From Paramyrothecium sp. XJ0827 (lineage: Eukaryota; Ascomycota; Sordariomycetes; Hypocreales; Stachybotryaceae): a DNA stretch of 64,000 bases. Location: contig JAJFPB010000009.1 of the NCBI GenBank assembly GCA_020881915.1, positions 1,302,001-1,366,000 of the forward strand. The letters run 5' to 3'. Made by a program: the position numbers and the translations under genes. The notes beneath the pieces were generated by a model that was not told the DNA's origin, ran no database searches, and saw only the letters and a program-made list of their open reading frames with translations. This document shows positions 36,446-49,076 of the stretch, piece after piece; the first letter of the stretch is position 1; every line of letters begins with the position of its first letter.

Positions 36446-37157
36446 CATGCACAGAACAGGAGCGTTATAGTTTGAGAGCTTTGACGGAGCGCTCAGGAAA
36501 TATGATTCTCAATCATTCATAGCATATTTCGTGTACAAGTAAGCGTCATGAAGACAACCACTGTTTGTCTTTGTGTTTTCCAGAGCATTCATGTTTTTAT
36601 ACAGAGAACTAGGTGGTATTAGTTTACGCAATTCTGAGACGGCAAATGCGTTGTGATAGACATTGCAAAATGGCCGACACATTGCACATCATATTCGTAC
36701 ATGCATATTTGCCAAATACTTGATGGCGCCATCATCAACTCTCTGCCGCAACATCATTCATAAGTCAAGCAGTGACCATAGGTATGTCGTTGCTCAACGG
36801 TGCTTGTCATCACGCTGAGTAAAATGTACCTTCGTACTCAAGTTGAGAACTCTCCTTGGAATTATTACCAGTGCATCAGTTGACCCAAGCTGGCATCAAT
36901 CACATCAGCGATCTTGGAGAATCAGACTCGTATCACCTATTGTTATTACTGTCGTCGTTAAAAGCTAAAACTTAAGCTCTGTATTGCTCACAGCCAACAG
37001 GAATAATATCCCAGCGTAAGAGTAAGCCTCATCATCTCCATCACCAAGTGAAAGATCTTCCCCATATCTGCAGCAATCATAAGAATAAGGCAGTCCGTTT
37101 TATCCTCCGATTCCTTAATGATACCACAAGACCGCATCAATAAAAGTGGCAGGAAGG
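36446..37157. other. Convergent 3' intergenic region
   Basis: This lies between the uncertain disordered-protein gene and STE2. It is moderately AT-rich with no coding evidence. Confidence 0.55.
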
Positions 37158-38397
37158 CTACACATTGCCCATAAGATCAAACCGCTGTTCGAAGTCACGG
37201 TCAACCCGAACTTGGCCTTGAATGAGTTCGCGCTGTGAGTTCATGCGACCGAGTTCCCGGAGCTCCAAGTCCAGATTGTCCAAGCCGCGAGCGCTTGAAC
37301 TGCCGGCCTCGCACCTTGACAAAACGGACGCTTGATGTGCCGTATTGCTGCGACTATTGCTAGAATAGCTTGTCGCTTTCAGAGGCAGAGACGAATTGGC
37401 GGTTCCTGGGAGTAGAACACCCTGCCCACTTGGCGTCTCCGACTGGTAGGCTAGATGATTGGATTTAGACATTCGTTGAGCGGCAAGTGTACCCAAGGGT
37501 AGAATCACTGCAACGGATGTCAGGGTGAGCGAAGCCGATTCGAAGTTGGTGAATTGCCCCCATTCCAGGCCTGCAAAGAGCACTATATGCCTCGTGTTAG
37601 TGAACGTCTTTGTACAAAAGTCACATGAGTAGAAAGTTGTACATACCAGGGACTGTCATAAGGATGCCATTGGTCATGATGAGAACCTCCATGGGGGTCA
37701 GAGCCATGTACGAGGGTAGAATGCCTCTATTCGAAATCAGGTGTAACACCAGCTTGATGTTGAAGAGCGCACAGAACCAGCAGATAGACAAGGCATTGGT
37801 AATGAGCATCCAATAAACAACCCATAGCATATCCGCCGGTGGTTCTAGGGACAGGACTGCGCGGTTCTGAATCACTGTGGCAGCAAGTCTCCAACCAATG
37901 GTGACAAGAGTGATAACACCAGACACCGTGGACAGGGTGACCTTGGCAAACGGGGGCCAGAGCTTCACCATGGTCCATGCCTGATTCATGAGAGCGGCTT
38001 CTACGACAATGAGAAGCAGCAAGGAGAACGTGTTGGCGGTAATGCTGATCTGGTAATCTCTTAGAGGAACATGGGAGTAGTCGTTGGCCCAGAACGCATA
38101 GAAGTCGTTGAACGGAGATGTGAAGTAGACGGACAGCAGCGCCATGCGAACCGTGCAGACTACCAGGCCGAGGATGTGTAAAATCGTGGAGGATCGACGG
38201 AACTTGCTGGAGGGTGTCATGATCAGGATCATGAGAAGCATGATGAAGCAGGCGCCAAGCTGAGCTCCGTAGTTGATGCATATACTTGACGTCTCGTGGT
38301 TGACCGAATCAACAGCCCACAGGGAGACCTCGACCTCCGTCTCGCCGTCTGCCGCGAGGAGCAGAATGCTCTGCTGATAGGGGTCGAACTTGGCCAT
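37158..38397 (-). CDS. STE2: Alpha-factor-type pheromone receptor Ste2 (GPCR)
   Basis: Ste2 is the seven-helix receptor for the alpha-type peptide pheromone and acts in mating and hyphal chemotropism. Exons on the minus strand are 38397-37647 and 37582-37158, giving 391 aa. The N-terminus MAKFDPYQQSILLLAADG matches the fungal family start, followed by INYGAQLGACFIMLLMILIM as the first helix. Other helices are visible at ILGLVVCTVRMALL, TANTFSLLLLIVVEA, VSGVITLVTIGW, VVYWMLITNALSICWFCALF, MEVLIMTNGILMTVPVLFAG and FESASLTLTSVAVILPLG, so all seven are present. The basic intracellular tail of about 100 residues is Ser-rich, as expected for desensitisation. The 64-nt intron lies just before helix seven and its removal joins MTVPVLFAGLEW. 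Confidence 0.93.
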
Positions 38398-39348
38398 AGA
38401 GTTTCGTTTAGCCTATCACGAGATGTCGGTATCGTAAGATTGGTGCTTTGGGAATGAGACTTGAGAACTTGATAGAATCAACCAAATCGAATGGTGTTTG
38501 CAGGAACAGTCGGCTTGCGGTCTAAGCACGTTCCTTAAGCATTGGCCTCGGGTGTTGAAGATGGCTAAAGACACTGCCTGTACGGGGAACAGAGCACAGA
38601 ACAGGATGTAGAGGAGGCGGTTCTCAGTTGAGACTCCATGGTGATGGGAGGTGCAGACGAGGACGTCCACGGCTGCAATAGCTGAAAGGTGGCCGCCAAA
38701 GGCAAAAGCAAATCAACATATTGTCGTTGGGTAAGAATGCAAAGGTAGCAATCAACCCTCACAGCGATTTCATTGATCCAACAAGGGGTCTGGATGCGAA
38801 AGAAAAGAGTGCAACGGAAAAGCAGGTTGTGGAGGGTGGGGAGGCGGGACCTTGATATTGTTCTGTGGTTTGGTGGCGTTGATCCTTAGTATTGTTCTCG
38901 CTCAAAGTGCAACGCCATGTCGTACTCGCAAACCCACCCCCAGCCAGATAATATCTAACGACTTGGCCAAGCTGATTTATAAGGCCTGCAAAGGTTTGCT
39001 AATCTCAGCCATCTTCAGTCAACCAGGATGCTGGCAGCCACTTCCGGCCCTTTCCCCGCCGCTTGGCCCACCCAATGGCTCCTGGAACGCCCGCCCAACG
39101 GCTCATGAAGCGGGAGTCAAAGCTCCTTTCCGCGAGATTCCGCAGCAGACTTGCAGATATACGCGGCTTTGATTATATGCTTTTTCGAGCTAGCTTGACC
39201 GAGCGGGGACTAGACCGTCCTACGATGATTGCCTGCCCTCCTAAAATCGTAGCACCGCTGCACGTAATCGCAAGGATGGGTAACACCGATGCTCATCGAA
39301 CGAATCATTTCCTGCCATGTAACGCGCTATCATGGACAAACAGCTTCA
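38398..39348. other. Intergenic region: STE2 promoter side
   Basis: This contains the STE2 upstream region and the 3' flank of VPS23. Minus frames near 38416-38762 lie in the probable leader of STE2 and are not supported as genes. Confidence 0.5.
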
Positions 39349-41072
39349 TCATGGCGCCAGGCCCATCCCTTCCCCTATCTTACGCACCAGAGCCTTCTTC
39401 AGATACCACTCTCGTGCAAGGGAGCGTGTCGTTTTGGCAAATACTGCGGGCGAAATGCGGCCGCGCTCAACCGCTCGACCAAGCATGAATATTGCGTCAC
39501 CAAGCGCCCTTTCCTCAGCAACGAGATTGTACAGCTGGTTTGAAACCAATGTCGGCGCCACAAGAAGCTCATCAATATCAGGTTTCGGGTGGCTTCTTGA
39601 TCCCTCAATGACTGCGTCCGCCTTATGCAACGCCTCACGCAATATGTTTGCATTAGAAGCTGTAACGCTCGACAGGTGAGACAGTTGCCCTATCTCGGAC
39701 TGCATGGCGGGAATGACTGAGAGCAAAGCTGTCCGCTGTGCTTGTAGGCCAGCCATACTTGACTCATTCTGCTGGCGACTACGGTGCCGCATAGAGGCTA
39801 AAGTTAGCGCCAGTTGCTTCAGCAACGCATCTTTCTCGGGATTCGGCGGTATAGGAGGAGCTGCAACGGAAGCTTGGTCCGGTATGCTCAAGGTGAGCGG
39901 CTCATCCAGCAAGTCAGGCGGCGGCGGTGGAGGCGGCTGCGGACGTGACTGTTGGCTGTTTTGATTCCAAGCTGGCGGCTGTGGTGCTTGTTGCCACGGC
40001 CTCTGACTCGAAGGACCAGGATATTGCGGTGGCTGGGCGGCTAGAGGAACGGGTCGCTGGTTGGGAGCCGGTGCCATACGATATTGTTGGGCCGTCGGGA
40101 TCGGAGCATGATGTATCGGGGATGCTACGTTAGCTTGAGGTGGAAGGGGAGGCGCAGTATCGTAACGTGACGCTCGGGAGGTCTGTATCGGCGATGCGGT
40201 ACCTTGCGGTGATGGCAGTGTATGGCTACGGGCACCTCCCTGCTCGGAGACGTGGTGCTCTTGGTACGGCTTGGGGGGTTTTGGCGGCGGAGGAGGTGCT
40301 CCAGATTGGTTGACGCTTCGCTGGGATGATGGTGGTGTCATCTCAGGTGGGGGAGGAGGTCTCGGAGGAGGGGTTTGCTGCTGCTGCTGCTGCTGCTGGT
40401 ATGGGCTTTGGGGAGGACGGGGTGCTTGTCGCGCTATCACAGGCGGTTCCTTGGCGAAGACTTCGGACAACACTGTCATGAAGTCTTGTAGTGTGGATTT
40501 CTATGGTGAACAATCAGTCTTTGTAGATCGGCTTGATTACCGAGAACTTGACGTACGTCCCAGAACCCAGCCCAGCCCGCAAGATAGGGATGGTAGACCT
40601 GACCTTGCGGGTCAACGTGCTGTCCGGGCCGGACAGTCATGGCCTGTGTAGGTGTCACGTAGACGAGAGGCGGCTCGCGTGGATAGGCATGGGGCACCCA
40701 TATTGAGATGGGATATCTGTAAGTGTTGCCACGGAAATCGACGGGTAGAGTTCCCGAGATATGGAGGAGCAAGGCGCTGGAGCCATTAGGAAAGGCTGCG
40801 GGGAGGAAGCTATCAGCCTGTGCGCGCCATGGTTGGAGGAAACGGGTGGACGGTAGAAAGGCCTTACTATGCACATCGGTCTTTGGAGAAAGAGTTGAGA
40901 ATCGTGCCAGCGTCTGGGCGACATCATTGTAAGTACGATTCACATCATGGTACTCCTGGACGAGCAACGTTGTTAGCATTGGGAGCAGACTGCGACCGCA
41001 ACGTTGGCGGGGGGCACCTACGCTCGTGAGGACGCTATAGAGCCAGTTCAAGACATGTTGCGGGACTGGCAT
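39349..41072 (-). CDS. VPS23: ESCRT-I subunit Vps23 (TSG101)
   Basis: Vps23 binds ubiquitinated cargo and starts ESCRT assembly on endosomes. Exons on the minus strand are 41072-41022, 40955-40557 and 40500-39349, giving 533 aa. The UEV domain covers about residues 15-155, with the family phrases EYHDVNRTYNDV, GTLPVDFRGNTYRYPISIWVP and YHPYLAGWAGFWD followed by STLQDFMTVLSEVFAKEPPV. A Pro/Gln-rich linker follows (about 165-360), including runs of Gln and PPPPKPPKPY. The last about 170 residues hold a coiled coil (LLKQLALTLASMRHRSRQQN region) and the steadiness box ending REWYLKKALVRKIGE. Intron 1 (66 nt) splits the first helix; its removal joins LTS to EYHDV. The first in-frame ATG is at 41072. 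The gene is divergent from the IDO gene. Confidence 0.93.
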
Positions 41073-42262
41073 TGCGGCAGCGGCAGCCACAAAGGTGCAT
41101 GCGACTCAAAACCATGGGGCGGGTGCAGAGTTCACCATCGGCTGATTGGAAACGGAGGGCTCAGGAAGACCATGTCGTGATATCGTGGAACCATGCTGGG
41201 GCCCATTGCTTGGCGATGACGCTGGGCTAGTAGCTGGAGAGACCTACCGTTGGCGTACCGGTAGTCTTGTTTTTGGTGACGAGACGAAGTACCTTTAGGC
41301 GAGCTTTTGCCCTTACAAATGTGGAATTTCAGTGATTAGCTCGTTTCGTTCCGCGTACCTTCAGGTACATATCTGTGTAGTCCCTCCCTGAAAAGCCTAC
41401 TGTTCCTCACCTTTGAGGAAAGGATCTCTGGTAATCAATCCGAGCATTTTCTAGCTCCCCAAACTCAGCCTTACCCCACGCCTTCTATGTCCCTTAGGTG
41501 ATTTCGAAGGTCCCTCTCACGAATTAGTAGAAATGACACTGTGGTATAAAGCCTTGCGATGTCGCAATCACAACCTCCTGCGTCAAAGACGAGCTCATCC
41601 CGAGCTAGAGCACTTTCACCAGGGCCAGATTGCAACAGAGCGATGCGTTGGTGCACTTCCAAATCAAAGGAAAGCGGCCATCACAACTTCAGGGTAGGTG
41701 TCTTGTCTTGTCTGGAACGGCGAGGGCATAAAATCACTATTATTTAGTAGCAAGTCGAACCCTTTTGACCATGGCATACTCGGCCTTCCAGAAATACCCC
41801 ATTCCCGTTGCAGCATTTCTTTGAATGATGCCGCCGGGTAGGCTAGGTGTAGATCGAGATACATTGTTCTCTCATCATCGACAGTAACTCGCAATCTATG
41901 GTAAGAAAAGCGGCACTGTCTGTTCACGAAACCTGCGGAGCTAGGTCGGAGCTCGGCTAGCGCAAGAGGCAAATTCGCTCAACACGCATATTCCATCCAT
42001 CGAGTCAGAAATGGTAAGCTAAATGTATGATTTATAACGGACCTAATCCTGCCGGTCGCACACCGGAACACTCCGGCCCCGCCACCTCTATCCTCTGACC
42101 TCCGATGGTCGACGTGCTGCTCATTGCTCGTCCTCACTGAGCTCAATACCGACGGAAAGGTTTGAACTGTTGTGGTATCCTCCTCATTGTTTAGCCAGTA
42201 TCTTTTCCCCCAAGCCTGAGAAGCATAATCATATTTCGTGCAATCCTCGGAAACCACGTACG
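41073..42262. promoter_or_regulatory. Divergent intergenic region between VPS23 and IDO
   Basis: This 1.2 kb must include both promoters. On the minus strand two partly overlapping open segments (41972-41664 and 41662-41471) in different frames have fairly protein-like composition, but no domain or clean intron links them. They may be chance or a remnant. Confidence 0.4.
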
Positions 42263-43741
42263 ATGTTGCCTCCAATCCCAGTCCTGGCTGACTATGGTCT
42301 TTCTCCAACGCACGGTTTCCTGCCGGATACGTTGCCCCTTACGCGTCTGCCAGATCCATACTACAACAAATGGGAGGCGATAGTGGCCAATCTACAGGCC
42401 CTCATCCTCAGCCGCCGGCTGCGCGGTGTCGTCGATCGGCTACCTGTGCTGTCGACGATTGGACTGGAACACGATGCTGAATGGCGCCGCGCTTATTCCA
42501 TACTCTCATTCATGGCCCATGGTTACATATGGGGCGGTGATTCTCCAGCGGATCGTCTCCCGGCTTCAATATCCGTACCTCTCCTCCAGATTTCTAGCAA
42601 GCTTCAAGTCCCTCCTGTTGCTACATATGCAGCCCTCTGTCTCTGGAACTTCAAGCCCCTATTTGTTGATGAAGACATTGACAACCTTGAGAACCTCGCA
42701 ACCCTTAACACCTTCACCGGTTCTCTCGACGAGTCGTGGTTTTATCTCGTCTCTGTCGCCATCGAGGCTCGAGGTGCGCCTATCATCTCTCTCATGCTAA
42801 CTGCGGTTGCTGCTGCCCGAGAGGGCGACTCGGCAACAGTAACCCGCTGCTTGCGTGCGTTTGCCGAGCGCTTGACCGACCTCACCAGCATCCTGCAGCG
42901 AATGCACGAGAGTTGTGACCCTACGGTCTTCTACCATCGTATTAGGCCATTTTTGGCTGGGAGCAAAAACATGGCCGAAGCGGGCCTCCCCTATGGCGTG
43001 ATTTACGAGGACGGAACTGGCACTGAAACTTACAGACAGTACAGCGGCGGGAGCAATGCTCAGAGCAGTCTCATCCAGTTTTTCGATGTTATTCTTGGCA
43101 TTACTCATCGTCCTACAGGCGAGAAGGGTCCAGGCCAAAGGCGCGATTCTACCTCGGAGTCGGACCGCGAAAAGAACACCCCAAAACATAACTTCATTCA
43201 GGAGATGCGTCGTTATATGCCAGGCGCCCATGCCAGGTTCTTGGGAGACGTGTCACGAGTGGCTAACATCCTTGAGTTTGTCGAAGACAATTCGGAAGAT
43301 CGTCAGCTCTGCCTTGCATACGACGCTTGCTTGGCTATGCTTAGCGCGTTCCGAGACAAGCACATTGCCATTGTCACTCGCTACATTATCACCCCATCCC
43401 GCGAGGTTCGTGCCAGGAGCAGATCAAGGAGCCCTGAAATTGCGCGGCAGCGGGTAAATCTGGCTGTAGCCTCACGTAACAAAGAGAAGGGCCAGAGAGG
43501 AACCGGAGGAACCGCTCTAATTCCCTTCCTTAAGCAAGCTAGGGACGAAACAGGTGAACCTGCTATCGAGGATTGGACCCGGCGGTTTATGAAAAGACAA
43601 ATACGCACAGAAGGCCGTGGTGATTTTTTCCTTGGAAAACAAGACGACGGCGCACCTGTGGAAACGGAGGACGTCGAAGTCAAGGGATTGGCCGGCTCCT
43701 GGACAATGGAAGACGACGTTGGAGGAATTTGTCTCTATTGA
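42263..43741 (+). CDS. Indoleamine 2,3-dioxygenase (IDO family)
   Basis: IDO is a haem enzyme that opens the tryptophan indole ring to N-formylkynurenine, the first step of the kynurenine route to NAD; fungi often have several copies. It is a single exon of 492 aa starting at ATG 42263 (MLPPIPVLADYGLSPTHGFLP). Family blocks are YNKWEAIVANL, VPLLQISSKLQVPPVATYAALCLWN, FYLVSVAIEARGAP, FYHRIRPFLAGSKN and MRRYMPGAHARFL. The proximal haem ligand is His in RDKHIAIVTRY (about H367). The segment SSLIQFFDVILGI is also typical. The C-terminal about 90 residues (after TGGTALIPFLKQARDET) form a charged extension seen in some fungal copies. No signal peptide is present, so it is probably cytosolic. There are no frameshifts. 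Confidence 0.95.
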   Translation: MLPPIPVLADYGLSPTHGFLPDTLPLTRLPDPYYNKWEAIVANLQALILSRRLRGVVDRLPVLSTIGLEHDAEWRRAYSILSFMAHGYIWGGDSPADRLPASISVPLLQISSKLQVPPVATYAALCLWNFKPLFVDEDIDNLENLATLNTFTGSLDESWFYLVSVAIEARGAPIISLMLTAVAAAREGDSATVTRCLRAFAERLTDLTSILQRMHESCDPTVFYHRIRPFLAGSKNMAEAGLPYGVIYEDGTGTETYRQYSGGSNAQSSLIQFFDVILGITHRPTGEKGPGQRRDSTSESDREKNTPKHNFIQEMRRYMPGAHARFLGDVSRVANILEFVEDNSEDRQLCLAYDACLAMLSAFRDKHIAIVTRYIITPSREVRARSRSRSPEIARQRVNLAVASRNKEKGQRGTGGTALIPFLKQARDETGEPAIEDWTRRFMKRQIRTEGRGDFFLGKQDDGAPVETEDVEVKGLAGSWTMEDDVGGICLY

Positions 43742-45150
43742 GAGGTCAGCGGGGGAGGAACGGAAGAGCAGTAACCCGAACGGCTTTTCTCAGCTGTAAG
43801 ATCATGCTTTCAACGTTCTCTGTACCTCCTCGTTGCAGGATTGGAGCTTAGCAAACATTATCGATCTGGCGTTTGGGATCTTGGGAATCTACGAGGAGTG
43901 TCTACATTGCAGCCTTTTCCTGTACATAAATATCCACCCCATTTCGGAAGAGCAGGGCTTCTGGACCTAGAAGAGGAACTAATGGTACTCGCTACCAAAC
44001 AGAGTGCGTTCGTGGCAATGGCTATTAAGTCAACATGCCCTGATTGTGTATGTGTTAGATCCCGACATCAACTATAGGTTCTTTAGAAGTAGGATACTGA
44101 ATGAGTGGCCGCATCTTTGCCATCACTGGTGTTCCCCAAGCGACTGGAATTGCAGATGCATTTATCAACAACTGCACCCTTCACCTGGTTGCACTTTCCT
44201 ACTGGCTCCATTTTGGCCTGACCCCTCTAGAGGGTGTTACGCCACTCGAAACCTGTATCGAAGATACTACAACAGAACAACGTCCCGGACATGAAGCAAC
44301 CACAGGCTGGAAGTTGTTACTGGTCACAACCTTCACAGTTGCAGAGGGGTAGCGCATGACCAGTTCTTTCTAAATAGCGAAGAAATCGATACCCGGACTC
44401 CATTTATAGCGGTATTGTATTTTTATACATTGTCAAAGCAAGACTGTCTCACCCTGAGTCTCAAGCTACAAGAACGAGCATTGGGGGGGGGGTTAGTAAA
44501 ATAGTGACAGAAGGTCGGTGAGAGCTTAGCCAGTACGTGTGGAATTAAAAATGTCTCCCATATTAACAGTTGAACTGTATGCTGTACTGGTTCTCAATCG
44601 TCATTCCTAAAGTATTAATCGTTCCGGCAAAGTGAAGGAGAAGTCTCGGCATCGTGATGGGAAGACGGTTTGATCTTTCGGTAGCCTGTAGCTGATTAAT
44701 CAGGCATCTCCATGCTCAACCCCACTAGCGAGGCACTAGCCTAAACTTAGCTTAGCCCCTTCTATCGCGTTCTGAAAGGCTGCGCTCCTGCTTCGCCTTC
44801 GATTGAATTATTCAAGAACCAGCACCTCACGAGTCTGCAACTTCACCCGCTGTTTGCTATCTCCCGCCGCGCGCTCGCTGTCACCGCCGCACGAAACGCT
44901 GACAGGGAGCTGCTGGTAACTTGCTGGTAACATCTCGGCAGATGCTCACGTGGCGCGCCAGGTGCCAGGTCCCGTAACTGACCCGCCCTGTCTATCCGCG
45001 CCAGATCCTGCCTTCGAAACTTGCATCGATCTCCGTCCCTCTTCTTGGTCCGAGCTACCTCGCGATTACCGCCTTGCGAGCGTGCAGGAGCAGCGCGCTT
45101 AGATTCGAAAGCAGCGTCCCAACAAAGCTCTCGTGGAGATCTAGGGCACC
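43742..45150. other. Intergenic region and RPB2 promoter
   Basis: No full gene is supported. A short plus frame at 44101-44352 starts MSGRIFAITG, which resembles the start of short-chain dehydrogenases, but the following residues do not keep the pattern. A ten-G run occurs at 44483-44492. The last ~300 bp before RPB2 are C/T-rich, as expected for its promoter. Confidence 0.5.
44483..44492. repeat. Poly-G homopolymer
   Basis: Ten consecutive G on the plus strand. Confidence 0.9.
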
Positions 45151-48100
45151 ATGGCTGACTACGAGGAGGATTTCGATTACGAGACCTATGGAGATGAAGA
45201 AGACGGCATCACACCTGAAGACTGCTGGACCGTGATTTCCTCCTTTTTCGAAACCAAGGGTCTCGTCTCTCAGCAAACAGATTCTTTCGACGAATTCACC
45301 CAGACCACGATCCAGGACCTATTCAACGAGTACAAGACAATTACCCTCGACTACCCAAACCCACCCTCGCCCCCGGGCAAATCCATCGCCCTCCGTCGTT
45401 ATGAAGTCGAGTTTGGAAATGTCATCGTCTCACGGCCGTCAATCAGTGAAACTGACGGCACGGCCGCTTCTTTACTCCCGTACGAATGCCGCGACCGAAA
45501 CTTGACATACGCCAGTCCTCTTTACATCAAGATGACCAAGAAAGTCACCGTTGCAGTTGAGAAGGAGGTTCCTCTCCATGAGATGAGCCAAGAACAGCAA
45601 GCAGAATATGCCAAAACTGGCGAGGCACCAACCAAGTTCGAGTGGGAGATGGAGCAATCTGGCGGTGACGACGATGACGACGATGGAGGCTCGAAGCCCG
45701 ACGAGTGGAAGAACATGGTCTTTGTTGGAAAGATCCCCGTCATGGTCAAGTCCAAGATCTGCTATCTTAGCAGTGAAACGGAGGAGAGCTTGTTTCTCGT
45801 GAACGAGTGCCCTTACGATCAAGGAGGTTACTTTGTCATCAACGGGAGTGAGAAGGTTCTTATTGCCCAAGAACGTTCCGCTGCCAATATTGTTCAGGTC
45901 TTCAAAAAGGCGCAACCCAGCCCTTACACCTACACAGCAGAGATCAGGAGTGCTCTTGAGAAAGGCTCACGTCTTATCTCAAGTTTGACTTTGAAACTCC
46001 ATGGAAAGGGTGACTCGGCACGAGGGGGTTTTGGCCAGACAATTCAAGCCACTCTTCCTTTTGTCAAGTCTGACATTCCTATCTGCATCGTGTTTCGTGC
46101 CTACGGTATCGTTTCTGACGAAGACATTCTCAACCATATCTGCTTTGACCGCAATGATACTCAGATGCTTGAGATGGTCCGTCCTTGTCTGGAGGAGGCG
46201 TTTGTTATTCAAGACCGAGAAGTCGCACTGGATTTCATTGGAAAGCGCGGAAACCGAGACCAAGTCAGCCTCAGCGCTGAGAAACGTATTCGTGTCGCCA
46301 GGGACATCCTGCAGAGGGAAACACTACCTCATATCTCTCGCGAAGAAGGTGCTGAAACGAGGAAGTCCTTTTTCCTCGGTTACATGATTCACAAACTCCT
46401 ACAATGCTCCCTGGGCCGCCGAGATCCAGACGACCGTGATCACTTCGGAAAGAAGCGACTGGATTTGGCTGGTCCATTGCTCGCGAAACTGTTCCGTGGC
46501 ATCGTGCGACGCTTGAACCTCGAGTTTTCGAACTACATGAGGCGGTGCATCGAAGCGAACAGGCAATTCAGTCTACGAGGTGGAATCAAAACGGGTACTT
46601 TGACGAACGGTCTCAAGTATTCGCTTGCTACCGGTAACTGGGGCGACCAGAAGAAGGCCATGAGCTCGACTGCTGGCGTTTCTCAGGTGCTCAATCGTTA
46701 CACCTTTGCCTCAACCCTTTCCCATCTTCGTCGTACCAATACTCCTATTGGTAGAGACGGCAAACTCGCTAAACCCCGTCAGCTCCATAACACTCATTGG
46801 GGTTTGGTGTGCCCTGCAGAAACGCCCGAGGGTCAAGCTTGCGGTCTTGTCAAGAACTTGTCTCTGATGTGCTACGTCAGTGTAGGCTCTCGCGTCGATC
46901 CTCTTGTTGAGTTCATGATCCAACGAGGAATGGAAGTTATCGAGGAGTATGAGCCATTAAGGTACCCACATGCCACCAAGATTTTCGTGAACGGTGCCTG
47001 GATCGGCGTTCATCAAGATCCAAAGCATCTCGTTAATGCCGTCATGGATACTCGGCGTCGCTCCGTCATGCAATTCGAGGTCTCGCTCGTTCGAGACATT
47101 CGAGATCAGGAGTTCAAGATTTTCTCGGATGCGGGTCGTGTCATGCGACCAGTTTTCACTGTCCTGCAGGAAGACAATCCGGAGACGGGTCTTCAAAAGG
47201 GTCAACTGGCCTTGACCAAGGAGATGGTGAACACACTTGCAGAGGAGCAAGCGAATCCTTCGCAAGATCCATCCACGAAGCTCGGCTGGCAGGGTCTTAT
47301 CAAGAATGGTGCTGTTGAGTATCTCGACGCTGAGGAAGAAGAGACGGCTATGATATGTATGACACCTGAAGATTTGGAGTTGTACCGAGCACAGAAGGCG
47401 GGCAATCCAATCTTCGAGGATACGAGCGACGATCCCAACAAGAGATTGAAAACGAAAACGAACCCAACTACGCACATGTATACACATTGCGAGATTCACC
47501 CCAGCATGATTCTTGGCATCTGCGCCAGCATTATTCCTTTCCCAGATCACAATCAGGTAAGATAGATCCCCTCATGCTGAATGCCTCCCATTAGCTGACA
47601 CGTTTTCGCAGTCGCCTCGTAACACCTACCAGTCCGCTATGGGCAAGCAGGCCATGGGTTTCTTCCTTACGAACTACTCCCGACGTATGGATACCATGGC
47701 CAACATCTTGTACTACCCGCAGAAGCCTTTGGCTACCACTCGATCAATGGAATTTTTGAGATTCCGAGAGTTACCGGCTGGTCAAAATGCCATTGTCGCC
47801 ATCGCCTGCTATTCTGGCTACAACCAGGAAGATTCGGTTATCATGAACCAGAGCAGCATTGACAGAGGTTTATTCCGCAGTCTATTCTTCAGATCTTATT
47901 CAGACCAAGAAAAGAAGGTGGGACTTAACTATACCGAAGTCTTCGAGAAGCCATTCCACCAGAGCACATTACGGATGAAGCACGGTACATATGACAAGCT
48001 TGATGACGACGGCATCGTGGCACCCGGTGTTCGAGTGTCTGGCGAGGACATCATCATTGGCAAGACGGCTCCCATCGACTCGGAGAATCAGGATCTTGGT

Positions 48101-49076
48101 GTCAGAACTTCTGCGCATCAAAGACGTGATATTTCTACGCCCCTCCGCAGTACCGAAAATGGTATTGTCGACTCAGTCATCGTGACCGTCAACGCAGACA
48201 ATGTCAAATATGTCAAAGTTCGTGTGAGGACAACCAAGATTCCCCAAATTGGAGACAAGTTTGCGTCACGTCACGGACAGAAGGGAACGATTGGTGTTAC
48301 ATACAGGCAGGAAGACATGCCATTCTCGAGAGAGGGTCTGACTCCTGATATTATCATCAACCCTCACGCCATTCCTTCGCGAATGACCATTGCTCATTTG
48401 ATTGAATGCCTTCTGAGCAAGGTTTCCACGCTTGAGGGCATGGAAGGTGATGCCACTCCCTTCACCGACGTTACAGTAGACTCGGTCTCGGAATTGCTGC
48501 GGAAGCATGGCTACCAGTCACGTGGTTTTGAGATCATGTACAACGGCCATACAGGACGCAAGCTGCGTGCCCAGGTCTTCTTTGGGCCTACATACTATCA
48601 ACGTTTGCGACACATGGTAGATGACAAGATCCATGCCCGAGCCCGTGGGCCTGTGCAGATCATGACACGCCAGCCGGTAGAAGGCCGAGCCCGCGACGGT
48701 GGTTTGCGATTCGGAGAAATGGAGCGTGATTGCATGATTGCTCATGGCGCGGCGGCTTTCCTAAAGGAGCGTCTCTTTGAAGTTTCGGATGCGTTCCGAG
48801 TTCACATATGCGAGGTTTGCGGACTCATGACCCCGATTGCGTAAGTTTCCCCAGATCCCGGACTACATCGGCCCTGGCTTGTGCACAATTACTAATTTGG
48901 TTCCTTTTCCTAGCAACCTTTCTAAGCAATCGTTCGAATGCAGACCTTGCAAGAACAAGACCAAGATTGCACAAATTCATATTCCCTACGCTGCAAAGCT
49001 CTTGTTCCAGGAGCTGCAGTCTATGAACATTGCGGCGAGGATGTTCACCAATCGGTCGGGTGCATCGGTACGTTAA
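45151..49076 (+). CDS. RPB2: RNA polymerase II second-largest subunit Rpb2
   Basis: Rpb2 forms half of the catalytic cleft of RNA polymerase II. Exons are 45151-47556, 47612-48840 and 48914-49076, giving 1265 aa, close to the usual fungal length. The start [17 protein letters not shown] is the acidic N-terminus. Hallmarks seen are [92 protein letters not shown] (metal and substrate side), [15 protein letters not shown] and the hybrid-binding MEGDATPF region. The C-terminal zinc ribbon uses CEVCGL in exon 2 and CRPC in exon 3, so intron 2 splits the zinc site. Relative to yeast there is an acidic insertion ([17 protein letters not shown]) near residue 175. Both introns have strong consensus ends (gtaag). 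No pseudogene signs. Confidence 0.97.
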
